From Terrabacter aerolatus (GTDB lineage Bacteria > Actinomycetota > Actinomycetes > Actinomycetales > Dermatophilaceae): a stretch of DNA of 64,000 bases. The position numbers and the translations under genes were made by a program. This document shows, piece by piece, positions 17,209-28,089 of the stretch. The stretch is from contig NZ_BJYX01000006.1 in assembly GCF_007991735.1 (NCBI RefSeq), positions 1 to 64,000 of the forward strand, written 5' to 3'. A model generated the notes under the pieces. That model was given only the letters and a program-made list of their open reading frames with translations. It had not been told where the DNA came from and did no database searches. The stretch's first letter is position 1. The number at the start of each line of letters is the position of its first letter.

Positions 17209-18297
17209 ATGACAGGCATACCGGGCTTCTGGGCCGTGATCCCCGCCGGCGGTTCAGGCACCCGGCTCTGGCCCATCTCCCGGCGCCACTCCCCCAAGTT
17301 CCTGCACGACCTCACGGGCTCCGGCCAGTCACTGCTGCGCGCGACGTGGGACCGGCTCGAGCCCCTCGTCGGCGACCGGATCCTCGTCGTGACGGGCGTC
17401 GCCCACGAGGACGCGGTGCGCCGGCAGCTGCCGATGCTCGGCTACGACGCCGTGATCGGCGAGCCCTCCCCGCGGGACTCGATGCCGGCCATCGGCCTCG
17501 CCGCCGCGGTCCTCGAGCGCCGGGACCCCGAGGCCGTGCTCGGCTCGTTCGCCGCCGACCATGTCATCACCGAGCCCGACAACTTCCGCAGGGCGGTCGC
17601 CGAGGCCGTCGTGCTCGCCCGGCGTGGCGAGCTCGTGACGATCGGCATCGACCCGACGGCTCCCGCCACGGGCTACGGCTACATCCGGTTGGGCGAGCCG
17701 CTCGTCGTCGCGGGCGCCCCGAACGCCCACCGCGTCGACGAGTTCGTCGAGAAGCCCGACCTGGAGACGGCCACCCGCTACGTCGACAGCGGTCGGTACC
17801 GGTGGAACGCGGGCATGTTCGTGGTCGGCGCCACGACCCTGCTCGAGCTGCTGGCCGAGAACCATGCCGAGATGGTCGACGCGCTGCGCACCATCGCCGC
17901 CGACCCACGACGCATGTCGGACCTCTGGCCCTCCCTGCACAAGATCGCGATCGACCACGCCGTCGCCGAGCCCGCGGCTGCCGCCGGCCGCGTCGCCGTG
18001 GTGCCCGCGTCCCTCGGCTGGGACGACGTCGGCGACTTCGCCTCGTTGACCCGTCTGGTCACGGAGTCGAGCTCGCTGCCCGGCATCACGGCGATCGGGC
18101 CGGAGGACGACATCATCAGCATCGACTCGCACGCCACCGTTGCCGCGGGCGGGCGGCTGGTCGCCCTCATCGGCGTCGAGGACCTCGTCGTCATCGACAC
18201 CCAGGACGCCCTGCTCATCACCCGGCCCGACCGTGCGCAAGAGGTCAAGCAGGTCGTCGAGACACTCACGGCCCAGGGCCGCATCGAGCTGACCTGA
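17209..18297 (+). CDS. manC: mannose-1-phosphate guanylyltransferase
   Basis: Makes GDP-mannose from GTP and mannose-1-phosphate in the cytosol; 362 aa, the short single-domain form without a phosphomannose isomerase domain. The pyrophosphorylase signature [15 protein letters not shown] is at the N-terminus and FVEKPD near residue 180. Catalytic RHSPKF follows the loop. GDP-mannose would supply mannosyl glycolipid and glycan synthesis, including the GT4 enzyme at 20980-22158. The next gene begins at the last base of its stop codon. Confidence 0.93.
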   Translation: MTGIPGFWAVIPAGGSGTRLWPISRRHSPKFLHDLTGSGQSLLRATWDRLEPLVGDRILVVTGVAHEDAVRRQLPMLGYDAVIGEPSPRDSMPAIGLAAAVLERRDPEAVLGSFAADHVITEPDNFRRAVAEAVVLARRGELVTIGIDPTAPATGYGYIRLGEPLVVAGAPNAHRVDEFVEKPDLETATRYVDSGRYRWNAGMFVVGATTLLELLAENHAEMVDALRTIAADPRRMSDLWPSLHKIAIDHAVAEPAAAAGRVAVVPASLGWDDVGDFASLTRLVTESSSLPGITAIGPEDDIISIDSHATVAAGGRLVALIGVEDLVVIDTQDALLITRPDRAQEVKQVVETLTAQGRIELT

Positions 18298-19859
18298 TGG
18301 TGCGCGCCGGGACGGACGTGGTGGCTCGAACCGCCCGGACGGCCACCGTGCCGGCTGTCGTCACCGTCGTCCTCGCCTGGGCTCTCGCGCTCCCGCGGCT
18401 CGTGCCGAACACCTTCGGTGACCACGGGACGTTCGTGTCGGTCGCCGAGCGGCTGTTCGCGGGCGACCGCCTCTACGTCGACGTCTGGGACAACAAGGAC
18501 CCGCTCTTCTACTACGTCCTCGCGCTGGGACGGCTCGTCTCCCCGCTCGCCGACGTGGCCGTGGAAGTGCTCTGGGTCCTCGTGGCCGGCCTGTCGGTCG
18601 CCGTGATCGCCACCGCCGCCGGGGCGAGTCGCACGCTCGCGCTCGTCGCCGGGTTCGCCGGGACCCCGCTCCTGCTCACCGGTCCGGCCTACGAGACGGG
18701 CATGACCCACCTGCCCGGACTGGCGCTGCTGCTGGCCGCCACCTCCTGCGCCGTGCGCTCCAGATGGCTCGCCGCTGGAGTCCTCGTCGGGCTGCTCCTG
18801 CTCACCAAGCTCATCCTCACGCCGGTCGCCGCGGCGGGGCTGCTCGTCGTCGCCCTGCATCGACGGCGCGAGGGCGGGCTCGCCGGTCTCCTGCGCGCGT
18901 TCGCCGGCTCGCTCGCCCTGCTCGCCCTGGGAGTCGGGGCGATGTGGCTCCGCGGGGAGCTGCCGGGCTGGCTCGACAACTTCCGCCTCAATGCCGACTA
19001 TGCCGACGGCGACCTCGCGGCCTCCCAGTACGGGTCCGTCGTCGGACACCTGCTCCGCGCCTTCCCGGACGACGGGCGCGGGGCCGGGGCCGTCACCATC
19101 GCCGCCCTCGTCGTCGTCCTCGTCGCCGTCCCCCGCTCCTGGACGCGGCCGGGGTCAACGGATACCCAGGAGGCGGCCGGGATCTCGGCGACGTCCGAGT
19201 CCGGCTCCGAGCCGGAGGCGGCCGCCCGCCCTCGCACCGTGGCTCCCGCGGTCCTCTGGGACCTCGTGGTGGTCGCACTCCTCGTCGGCGTCGTCGTCAT
19301 CGCGGTCACGGCGACCTTCCCCCACCACGCTCAGACCCTCTCTGCCGCAGGGGGCTTCGCTCTCGCGCTCGTGGCGACGCGCTTGTCCGGCACCGTCGTG
19401 AGGTGGCGGGCGCCGCTCCTGCTGCTGCTCGCCGGCTACCTCACTGCCGGCGCCCTCCACCCGTACGTCACCTTCACCGCGGCCCGCGGCATGAGCACCA
19501 GTCTCCAGTCGCTGCAGCGGAACTCTCCGGAGAGCGCCGTCCTCGACTCACGCCCCGGGGTGAGGACCTATGCCCGCGCCGGGACGAACGACGTCAACGC
19601 CCACGCCGTGGGACTCCACGGCGTCGAGCTCGTGTGCCCGCGCTTCCACCAGTACTCGCTCGACAGTGCCGCCATCCTCGACCAGACCGCGGCCTGCCTC
19701 CCCCGCGCGGACGCCCTCATCGTCGACGACAGCGTGCGGATCCAGGCGCAGGAACCCGAGTGGAACGCCTACGTGGCCCGCGTCCGCGCGCTCGTGGCCT
19801 CCGGCTACGACTGCGTGCGCGCGACCGGCTCGCAGGTGTGCTTCCGCCGCGCACCCTGA
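18297..19859 (+). CDS. polytopic membrane protein, GT39/ArnT-like glycosyltransferase candidate
   Basis: A 520-aa protein with about ten hydrophobic segments and a soluble C-terminal part of about 120 aa. Near the N-terminus FGDHGTF and WDNKDPLFYY resemble the first extracytoplasmic loop of polyprenol-dependent GT-C transferases (PMT_2/GT39). It overlaps manC by one base (TGATG), so the two are coupled; a mannosyl transfer at the membrane would fit. A Ser/Glu-rich stretch near residues 285-320 looks disordered. The final ~100 residues hold four Cys and may form disulfides outside. Enzymatic role is inferred, not shown. Confidence 0.6.
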   Translation: MVRAGTDVVARTARTATVPAVVTVVLAWALALPRLVPNTFGDHGTFVSVAERLFAGDRLYVDVWDNKDPLFYYVLALGRLVSPLADVAVEVLWVLVAGLSVAVIATAAGASRTLALVAGFAGTPLLLTGPAYETGMTHLPGLALLLAATSCAVRSRWLAAGVLVGLLLLTKLILTPVAAAGLLVVALHRRREGGLAGLLRAFAGSLALLALGVGAMWLRGELPGWLDNFRLNADYADGDLAASQYGSVVGHLLRAFPDDGRGAGAVTIAALVVVLVAVPRSWTRPGSTDTQEAAGISATSESGSEPEAAARPRTVAPAVLWDLVVVALLVGVVVIAVTATFPHHAQTLSAAGGFALALVATRLSGTVVRWRAPLLLLLAGYLTAGALHPYVTFTAARGMSTSLQSLQRNSPESAVLDSRPGVRTYARAGTNDVNAHAVGLHGVELVCPRFHQYSLDSAAILDQTAACLPRADALIVDDSVRIQAQEPEWNAYVARVRALVASGYDCVRATGSQVCFRRAP

Positions 19860-19909
19860 CCGGACCGGAGCCCGTGATCACCTCGCGCCACGTATGCCGT
19901 GTCGTCGGC

Positions 19910-20878
19910 TCAGGCGCCCGCCGGGGGCTGCCCGGTCGCGTCCCGGACGAACTCCCAGAGCTGCTCGACCTGTGCGGGGGTCTCGACGCCGACGGGCGCG
20001 TAGTGCGTCGACCGCCGGCGACGGTCGTGCCAGAAGCCACCGGTGCCGATCGCGTCGCCGGTGGCCGTGAGCCACACGGCGGTGTCGGCTCCCGAGTCGG
20101 CGTCCCGCAGCAGGGGCCCGGTCAGCGCGGCGAAGCGGGGCAGCGAGTCGGTGACACCCGGGGTGTCGGCCCAGCCCGGGTGCATCGAGTGGACGCGGAT
20201 GCCGTCGGCCGCGAGATCGCGTGCCCACAGCTCGGTCAGGACGAGCTGCATGCGCTTCGTCCGGGCGTACGCCGTGACGCCCGAGTAGTCGCCCCGGGCG
20301 TATTCGGGGTCGTCGACGTCGAGGCGCTGACCGTAGGCGCCCCCGGACGTCACGAGCACGACGCGCCCCGAGGCGAGGCTCTCGCGCAGGCCGTAGGTCA
20401 GCACGTGCGGCCCGAGCACGTGGGTGGCGAGGGTCAGCTCGTGCCCCTCCGGTGTCGTCCTCCGCTTCTGCGGCATGACGCCCGCGTTGTGCACGACGGC
20501 GTGCAGCCGCGGCACGTCCCGTGAGAGCTCGCGGGCGAACTCGGCCGTTCCGGCGAGGTCGCTGACGTCCGCGACGTGGGTCGTCACCTCGGCCCGCGGC
20601 CGCTCGTCGAGCAGCCGGGTCCGGGCGTCGTCGAGGCGTCCGGCGTCGCGGCCCGTGATGTGCACGGCCGCCCCCAGGCGGGCCAACCCGCGGGCCGTCG
20701 CGAGTCCGAGCCCCCCGCTCGCGCCGGTCACGAGCACGTGCTGTCCCGTCAGGGCGCCGGGCGCGGGGTCGTGCGGCCACCAGGCCCGTCGCACGGCCGG
20801 CCCGATCTTCGTGTAGCCCAGGACCAGGGACTTGTCCATGACCCAGTCGAGGGCCGCGGCCGCTTCGTGGAGCACCAT
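19910..20878 (-). CDS. short-chain dehydrogenase/reductase
   Basis: A 322-aa Rossmann-fold oxidoreductase. TGASGGLGLA is the NAD(P)-binding glycine motif, HNAG the structural Asn motif, SSGG-like VTSGGAYG with YARTK the catalytic Ser-Tyr-x3-Lys. The ~40-residue N-terminal extension (MDKSLVLGYTKIG) and overall form resemble the DHRS12-like SDR group. Start ATG 20878 lies 6 nt after a TAGGGT -10 box. Substrate unknown. It is divergent from the GT4 gene. Confidence 0.88.
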   Translation of the reverse strand: MVLHEAAAALDWVMDKSLVLGYTKIGPAVRRAWWPHDPAPGALTGQHVLVTGASGGLGLATARGLARLGAAVHITGRDAGRLDDARTRLLDERPRAEVTTHVADVSDLAGTAEFARELSRDVPRLHAVVHNAGVMPQKRRTTPEGHELTLATHVLGPHVLTYGLRESLASGRVVLVTSGGAYGQRLDVDDPEYARGDYSGVTAYARTKRMQLVLTELWARDLAADGIRVHSMHPGWADTPGVTDSLPRFAALTGPLLRDADSGADTAVWLTATGDAIGTGGFWHDRRRRSTHYAPVGVETPAQVEQLWEFVRDATGQPPAGA

Positions 20879-20880
20879 GT

Positions 20881-20897
20881 GCCCACCCTAGGTGGGC
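20881..20897. promoter_or_regulatory. leaderless -10 box of the SDR gene within a 7-bp inverted repeat
   Basis: GCCCACC and GGTGGGC flank CTA at 20881-20897. On the minus strand the TAGGGT -10 box (20885-20890) lies inside this inverted repeat and ends 6 nt before the SDR ATG. Position makes it a possible repressor site as well as a promoter. Confidence 0.45.
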
Positions 20898-20979
20898 CGC
20901 ACGAGGACGTCACCAAGCCGTCACCCGCCGCACCCCGGGACGTCGCCCGGGGCGGCGCGGCTCTCGGGACCGTGGGGCT

Positions 20980-22158
20980 GTGCGCGTCGCCATCGTCACC
21001 GAGTCCTTCCTCCCGGCCGTCAACGGCGTCACGACGAGCGTGTGTCGCGTCGTCGAGGAGCTGCACCGTCGCGGCGACGAGGTCGTCGTCGTCGCACCCC
21101 GCACGAGGGTCGAGGGCCCGGCCTCCTTCGACGGTGCCCCCGTGCACCGCGTGGCCTCGGTCCCCGTGCGCCAGTTCGACGTCGGACTGCCGACACCGGA
21201 GATCGAGCGCGTCCTCGTCGGCTTCGCGCCCGACGTGGTGCACGTCGCCAGCCCGTTCGTCCTCGGGGCGCGGGGCCTGGCCACGGCCCGCCGGCTGGAG
21301 CTGCCGACGGTCGCCGTCTTCCAGACCGACGTGGCCGCCTACGTGCGCCAGCACACGCCCGGCCCCGCCGGGGCCGCCACGGCAGCGGCGACGTGGCGCT
21401 GGATCCGTCGCCTGCACACGTGGGCCGACCTGACCCTCGCCCCGTCGTCGAGCGCCCGGGCCGACCTCGAGGCCCAGGGGGTGCCCCGGGTGGAGCAGTG
21501 GGGCCGCGGCGTCGACGCCACCCTCTTCAACCCGGCCTGGCGGCTCGACGCCCTGACCCGGTCGCTGCGTCGCGAGCTCGCACCCGATGGCGAACGCCTC
21601 GTCGGCTACGTCGGCCGGCTCGCCCCGGAGAAGGAGGTCGAGCGTCTCGCCGAGCTCGCCGACCTTCCCCGGACACGGCTCGTGGTCGTCGGGGACGGCC
21701 CGTCACGCGCCGCGGTCGGTGCTGCGCTCGCCGAGGCCGTGGCCGCCTCACCGGGACGACCCACCCGACCCCCTGTCTTCCTCGGGTCGCGCGCCGGGGA
21801 CGACCTCGCCCGGGCCTACGCCTGCCTCGACCTCTTCGTCCACACCGGCACCGCCGAGACCTTCGGGCAGACCCTCCAGGAGGCCGGCGCGACCGGACTG
21901 CCGGTCGTCGCGCCCCGCCGCGGCGGCCCGGTCGACCTCGTGACCGACGCCGACAACGGCTACCTCTTCGACCCCGACCTGCCGGGTGACCTCCGGGCGC
22001 AGGTATGCCGCGTGCTCGGCTCCCCCGACCACGCGGCAGACCTCGGGCGGCGAGGTCACGAGCGCGTCCGCTCCCGGTCGTGGTCGGTCCTGACCGAGGA
22101 CCTCGCCCGGCACTACGGCCGCGTCGTCCGGGAACGGCAGCCGGCTCGCGCGGCCTGA
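20980..22158 (+). CDS. GT4 glycosyltransferase, MgtA/PimB-like mannosyltransferase
   Basis: A 392-aa GT-B enzyme. The N-terminal TESFLPAVNGVTTSV loop is the hallmark of GDP-mannose-dependent alpha-mannosyltransferases acting on glycolipids. The C-terminal donor domain has VGYVGRLAPEKEVERL and the E-x7-E motif within ETFGQTLQE. With manC nearby, GDP-mannose as donor is plausible. Likely acts at the inner face of the membrane on a lipid acceptor. Start GTG 20980. Exact acceptor unknown. Confidence 0.85.
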   Translation: MRVAIVTESFLPAVNGVTTSVCRVVEELHRRGDEVVVVAPRTRVEGPASFDGAPVHRVASVPVRQFDVGLPTPEIERVLVGFAPDVVHVASPFVLGARGLATARRLELPTVAVFQTDVAAYVRQHTPGPAGAATAAATWRWIRRLHTWADLTLAPSSSARADLEAQGVPRVEQWGRGVDATLFNPAWRLDALTRSLRRELAPDGERLVGYVGRLAPEKEVERLAELADLPRTRLVVVGDGPSRAAVGAALAEAVAASPGRPTRPPVFLGSRAGDDLARAYACLDLFVHTGTAETFGQTLQEAGATGLPVVAPRRGGPVDLVTDADNGYLFDPDLPGDLRAQVCRVLGSPDHAADLGRRGHERVRSRSWSVLTEDLARHYGRVVRERQPARAA

Positions 22159-22182
22159 GCCGGCGCCGCTCCGAACCGGGCT

Positions 22183-22677
22183 CTAGCCGACCGCCCCGAC
22201 CGAACGCCAGTAGGCGTTGAGGGCGCCGTTGGTCTTGACGAACCACACGATCGGACCGATGACGATGAAGGTCCCGAGCAGCGTCCACAGCCCGGTCACC
22301 GCCGAGACCGGCGCCTGCTGGCCGCGACGCTCGTAGAGGCGGGCCACCTCGGCCGGGGTGAGGAACGACAGCACGATCCCGAAGAAGAGGGCGATGACGA
22401 GCGCGAGCCCGCCGCCCAGCCCCTCGCCGGTGTGGCGCTTCATCTCCTCGTGCGTCTGGAAGTACCAGACGAGCGGGTAGATGCCGAGGGTGACGACGGT
22501 CAGCAGGATGCAGGTGCCGGTCGACCGGACCTTGCCGACCGGACCGCTCGCGAGCGGGGCGAGGGGGCCGGGCTGCTGCCACGCCGCCACGGGACCGGCC
22601 GTTCCGGGGGTGGAGAGGGCCGGCGGGGGCGGCGGCCACGCCTCGGCGGTCCGGGGTTCGGTGGGGTGCTCGGTCAC
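22183..22677 (-). CDS. DUF4234 small membrane protein
   Basis: A 164-aa protein. A Pro/Ala-rich N-terminus of about 50 residues is followed by the DUF4234 pattern: TGTCILLTVVTLGIYPLVWY, FQTHEEMKRHTGEG, then two more hydrophobic segments. Start is GTG 22677, preceded by GGGAG at good spacing; the open frame further upstream is GC-driven. Role unknown. It is convergent with the GT4 gene. Confidence 0.78.
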   Translation of the reverse strand: MTEHPTEPRTAEAWPPPPPALSTPGTAGPVAAWQQPGPLAPLASGPVGKVRSTGTCILLTVVTLGIYPLVWYFQTHEEMKRHTGEGLGGGLALVIALFFGIVLSFLTPAEVARLYERRGQQAPVSAVTGLWTLLGTFIVIGPIVWFVKTNGALNAYWRSVGAVG

Positions 22678-22912
22678 GGTCGTCTCCCTGTGTCTGCGCC
22701 CCGGGTCCCTGTCCCGGGGTCGCGCAGAATCTAGGGGTCGCCGTCCGGACGTGGCCGGCGTTTCGTCATTTCCGCCCCGGCCACGGCAGGTCGGCGGCGC
22801 CGCTCCCGGCCGGCGGGACGGCATACGCCCCGCGTGTCGAGGGTTGTTGTTGAGATTGTCACAACGGGCGCCATACCAGTGGGTAGGAAGTCAGGTGCGG
22901 AAACCGCGGCGA

Positions 22913-22918
22913 TAGGGT
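22913..22918 (+). promoter_or_regulatory. -10 box of sdhCAB, leaderless
   Basis: TAGGGT ends 6 nt before the GTG start of sdhC. An AT-richer tract lies about 50 bp further upstream (around 22845-22865). No Shine-Dalgarno precedes the GTG, consistent with a leaderless message. Confidence 0.6.
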
Positions 22919-22924
22919 GCGGAC

Positions 22925-23647
22925 GTGGCCACCAACACTCTCCCAGCGACGGGAACTCCTCGACCTGCGTCGGCACGCCGCACCACCGTGTTCATGAAGC
23001 TGCTCATGGCCCTCTCGGGTGCGCTCTTCGTGTTCTACGTGCTGCTGCACATGTACGGCAACCTCAAGATCTTCGGCGGCGTCGCGGCGTTCGACGAGTA
23101 CGCCCTGCACCTGCGCACCATCCTGATGCCGATCCTGCCCTTCGGCGGGTTCCTCTGGCTCTTCCGCGTGCTGCTCGTCGTGGCGCTCGTCGCCCACGCC
23201 TACTCCGCCTTCTACCTGTGGAGCCGGGCCCGGGGCGCGCGCACCACGCGCTACGTGGCCAAGCAGGCCGCCCAGGCGACCATCCGGAGCCGGATGATGC
23301 GCTGGGGCGGCGTCGCGCTGCTGCTCTTCCTCGTGTGGCACCTGCTGCAGTTCACGATCCTCAAGATCAACGTCGGCCCCGACGCCGTCGGCGACAGCGC
23401 CGGCAAGCTCGTCATCTCGAGCTTCCAGGTCTGGTGGGTCGTCCTCATCTACGTGCTGGCGCTCGTCGCCCTCGGCATGCACCTGTGGCACGGCGTGTGG
23501 AGCGCCTCGCAGACGCTCGGCTGGACCAACAGCGCGAAGTCGCGCCGGACCGCCAAGGTCACCGCCACCGTCATCGCGCTGGTGACGTCCGTGGGCTTCG
23601 TGCTGCCGCCGCTCGCCATCCTGTTCGGAATCGTCAAGGGGAACTGA
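22925..23647 (+). CDS. sdhC: succinate dehydrogenase cytochrome b subunit
   Basis: Membrane anchor of succinate:menaquinone oxidoreductase (complex II), 240 aa with five hydrophobic helices. This is the single-subunit di-heme type seen in Corynebacterium and Bacillus. Helix-associated His residues are visible (LLHMYGNLK, VAHAYSAFYLW, VWHLLQFT, GMHLWHGVW) and should ligate the two hemes. It is first in the operon, with a GTG start and no leader. The three bases before sdhA include a short gap only. Confidence 0.93.
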   Translation: MATNTLPATGTPRPASARRTTVFMKLLMALSGALFVFYVLLHMYGNLKIFGGVAAFDEYALHLRTILMPILPFGGFLWLFRVLLVVALVAHAYSAFYLWSRARGARTTRYVAKQAAQATIRSRMMRWGGVALLLFLVWHLLQFTILKINVGPDAVGDSAGKLVISSFQVWWVVLIYVLALVALGMHLWHGVWSASQTLGWTNSAKSRRTAKVTATVIALVTSVGFVLPPLAILFGIVKGN

Positions 23648-23650
23648 TCC

Positions 23651-25681
<2,031 letters not shown>

Positions 25682-25754
25682 GTGGGACCGGAATGAAGAC
25701 CACCCCACAAAGTTCTACGTTCGTACCTCACTCCGATACTTTGCGAGGACCCCG

Positions 25755-26498
25755 ATGAACCTGACCCTCAAGATCTGGCGCCAGGCCGGCCCCCAGGCCA
25801 AGGGCGAGATGGTGACCTACCCGGTCTCCGACATCTCCGAGGACATGAGCTTCCTCGAGATGCTCGACGTCCTCAACGAGCAGCTCAACGCGCGTGGCGA
25901 GGAGCCGATCGCCTTCGACTCCGACTGTCGCGAGGGCATCTGCGGCATGTGCGGCCTCATGATCTCGGGCAAGGCCCACGGCCCCGAGGTCACGACGACG
26001 TGCCAGCTGCACATGCGCAGCTTCTCCGACGGCGACGAGATCACCATCGAGCCGTGGCGCGCCGACGCGTTCCCGGTCATCAAGGACCTCGTCGTCGACC
26101 GCAGCAGCTTCGACCGCATCATCCAGGCCGGCGGCTTCATCAGCGCCAACACGGGCTCGGCCCCCGAGGCGCACTCGGTGCCGGTGCCCAAGCCCAAGGC
26201 CGACCGCGCCTTCATGGCGGCGGCCTGCATCGGTTGCGGCGCGTGCGTGGCGGCCTGTCCCAACGCGTCGGGCATGCTCTTCATGGGCGCCAAGATCACG
26301 CACCTCGGCGAGCTCCCCCAGGGTCAGCCGGAGCGCGACGCCCGCGTCGTCAGCATGGTGAGCCAGCACGACCACGAGGGCTTCGGCGGCTGCACCAACG
26401 TCGGCGCCTGCTCCTCGGCCTGTCCCAAGGAGATCCCGCTCGACGTCATCAACCAGCTCAACAAGGACCTGCGCGGCGCGCTGATGCGCGGGGAGTGA
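25755..26498 (+). CDS. sdhB: succinate dehydrogenase iron-sulfur subunit
   Basis: Electron-transfer subunit of complex II, 247 aa. The plant-type [2Fe-2S] site is [11 protein letters not shown] with an upstream partner, and the C-terminal clusters are [12 protein letters not shown] and [12 protein letters not shown]. Start ATG 25755 follows GAGGA. The 73-bp gap after sdhA is unusually AT-rich and contains a possible -10 (TACTTT, 25737-25742), so some independent transcription is conceivable. A strong terminator follows. Confidence 0.96.
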   Translation: MNLTLKIWRQAGPQAKGEMVTYPVSDISEDMSFLEMLDVLNEQLNARGEEPIAFDSDCREGICGMCGLMISGKAHGPEVTTTCQLHMRSFSDGDEITIEPWRADAFPVIKDLVVDRSSFDRIIQAGGFISANTGSAPEAHSVPVPKPKADRAFMAAACIGCGACVAACPNASGMLFMGAKITHLGELPQGQPERDARVVSMVSQHDHEGFGGCTNVGACSSACPKEIPLDVINQLNKDLRGALMRGE

Positions 26499-26538
26499 CC
26501 CTCCCCCCGCGACGCGCCGAGCGTTCGAGCACCGACTG

Positions 26539-26562
26539 ACCGCCCCGGGCCTCCGGGGCGGT
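26539..26562 (+). terminator. terminator of sdhCAB
   Basis: A perfect 10-bp stem, ACCGCCCCGG / CCGGGGCGGT, with a 4-nt loop, followed by a short T-rich tract. It begins 40 bp after the sdhB stop and abuts the -10 box of the next gene. Confidence 0.8.
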
Positions 26563-26568
26563 TAGTCT
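26563..26568 (+). promoter_or_regulatory. -10 box of the carboxypeptidase gene, leaderless
   Basis: TAGTCT, 9 nt before the ATG at 26578. It begins at the base right after the sdh terminator stem, so terminator and promoter are fused end to end. Confidence 0.5.
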
Positions 26569-26577
26569 TTGCCCGCG

Positions 26578-28089
26578 ATGACGCCTCCTACGCCCCTGCG
26601 ACCTCGCCCGTGGACGACTCCGGCCGCAGGCGCGTCGCTCGGTGCCGTCGCGCTGGGGATCGTCCTCACGACGGCGTATGCCGTCCCGGCGGCGAGCGCT
26701 GTCACCCTCCCCCGCGCCGAGGTGGCCGCACCAGCGGTGGCGCCGGCCTGCGCGCCCTGGCAGACGCAACAGGCCGTCCCCGCCGGGGCGGCGCTGACCC
26801 CACGCGTCTTCCCGAGCGACGAGCCCGGCGCCCCTGCTCCGGCCGCCGGTCAGCCCGCTCGGGGGTCGAGCACGCACCGGACCGCCAAGCCCTCCCTCGT
26901 GTGCCGCAACGCACCGCCGGCGCCGTTCCCCCATGCCGCCTGGCAGCCCGACACGGTCGTCGGTGGCGCACGCCTCGCCGAGACCGGGGTCATCGTCGAC
27001 CGGCCGCTCTCGGTGCCGGCGCCCCCGGCGGTCTACGACGTCTCCTACGTCGTCGCCGACCTCGACAGCGGGGAGATCCTCGCCGCCAAGTCGCCCCACG
27101 CGTGGCTGCGACCGGCGAGCACGCTCAAGACCCTGACCGCCCTGACCCTCATGCCCCGGCTCGACCCGAAGCAGGTCGTCGTGGCGGGCACGGACGCCCA
27201 GGAGGCGGCGGGATCGCGCGTCGGTCTCCTCGCCGGCAACCGCTACCCCGTGTCGAGCCTCTTCGAGGCCATGCTGATGTTCTCGGCCAACGACGCGGTC
27301 TACGCGCTCGCCGACGCCGCCGGTGGCTACGACGCGACGGTCGCCCTGATGAACGAGAAGGCCGACGAGGTCGGGGCGCACGACACCCTCACCGTCGATC
27401 CCAGCGGACTCGACGACGGGGCGCAGCGCTCGAGCGCCTACGACCTCGCCATCATCGGGCGCGACGCCATGCGGCTGCCCGACTTCCGCGCCACGATCAT
27501 CAAGCGCGACGCCGTCTTCCCCGGTGGCAAGGACGCGCGGGGCAAGGTGTGGCCCGCCTTCCACATCTACAACATCAACGAGCTGCTCGCGCACTACCCG
27601 GGCGCCATCGGCGTCAAGCCCGGCCGCACCGACCGTGCCCAGCACACCTTCATCGGTGCGGCCACCCGGGGCGGCCGCACGCTCATCGTCAGCCAGATGG
27701 GCAGCATCACGGGCTCGTGGAAGCCCACCGCGGCCCTGCTCGACTGGGGCTTCGCCAACGCCGACCGCGTGACCCCGGTCGGTCGGCTCGTCGACCCCGG
27801 CGAGGCCGTGGCGCCGTCTGCGGCCCCCACGGTGCCCGCGCTGCCGACCGACGGCTCGACCGGCACTGGCTCGGGCGACGACCCTGGGTCGTCGGCCGGC
27901 ACCGGCACGCCCGTCCCGATCGCTGCGTCATCGAGCGACCTGACGTCGCTGGACCGGCCGATGTCGCTCGTCGTGCCCGCCGCCGCGGGAGTCGCCGTGA
28001 CGACCGCGGTCGTCCTCCTCGTGCTCACCCTGCGCCGACGCCGCGCAAGCCGGGGCTCAGGGCGGCGGGGGATGCGCCGTCCTGCCTAG
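26578..28089 (+). CDS. D-alanyl-D-alanine carboxypeptidase (peptidase S11), membrane-anchored
   Basis: Exported peptidoglycan-trimming enzyme, 503 aa. An N-terminal signal segment (residues ~18-42) leads to a Pro/Ala-rich linker with four Cys. The penicillin-binding domain then has STLK (SxxK nucleophile), SAND (SxN) and, where KTG is usual, KPG in GVKPGRTD. A Thr/Ser/Gly-rich linker leads to a C-terminal hydrophobic helix and a basic tail, so the enzyme is anchored at the C-terminus. Start ATG 26578 has a -10 box just upstream. Its stop codon shares the palindrome CTAG with the convergent YihY gene. Confidence 0.88.
   Translation: MTPPTPLRPRPWTTPAAGASLGAVALGIVLTTAYAVPAASAVTLPRAEVAAPAVAPACAPWQTQQAVPAGAALTPRVFPSDEPGAPAPAAGQPARGSSTHRTAKPSLVCRNAPPAPFPHAAWQPDTVVGGARLAETGVIVDRPLSVPAPPAVYDVSYVVADLDSGEILAAKSPHAWLRPASTLKTLTALTLMPRLDPKQVVVAGTDAQEAAGSRVGLLAGNRYPVSSLFEAMLMFSANDAVYALADAAGGYDATVALMNEKADEVGAHDTLTVDPSGLDDGAQRSSAYDLAIIGRDAMRLPDFRATIIKRDAVFPGGKDARGKVWPAFHIYNINELLAHYPGAIGVKPGRTDRAQHTFIGAATRGGRTLIVSQMGSITGSWKPTAALLDWGFANADRVTPVGRLVDPGEAVAPSAAPTVPALPTDGSTGTGSGDDPGSSAGTGTPVPIAASSSDLTSLDRPMSLVVPAAAGVAVTTAVVLLVLTLRRRRASRGSGRRGMRRPA

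Noticed and set aside
25682-25754. Riboswitch or small RNA between sdhA and sdhB
   Set aside because: The gap is AT-rich and has a possible -10 box, but I could not build a convincing stem set or match a known riboswitch.
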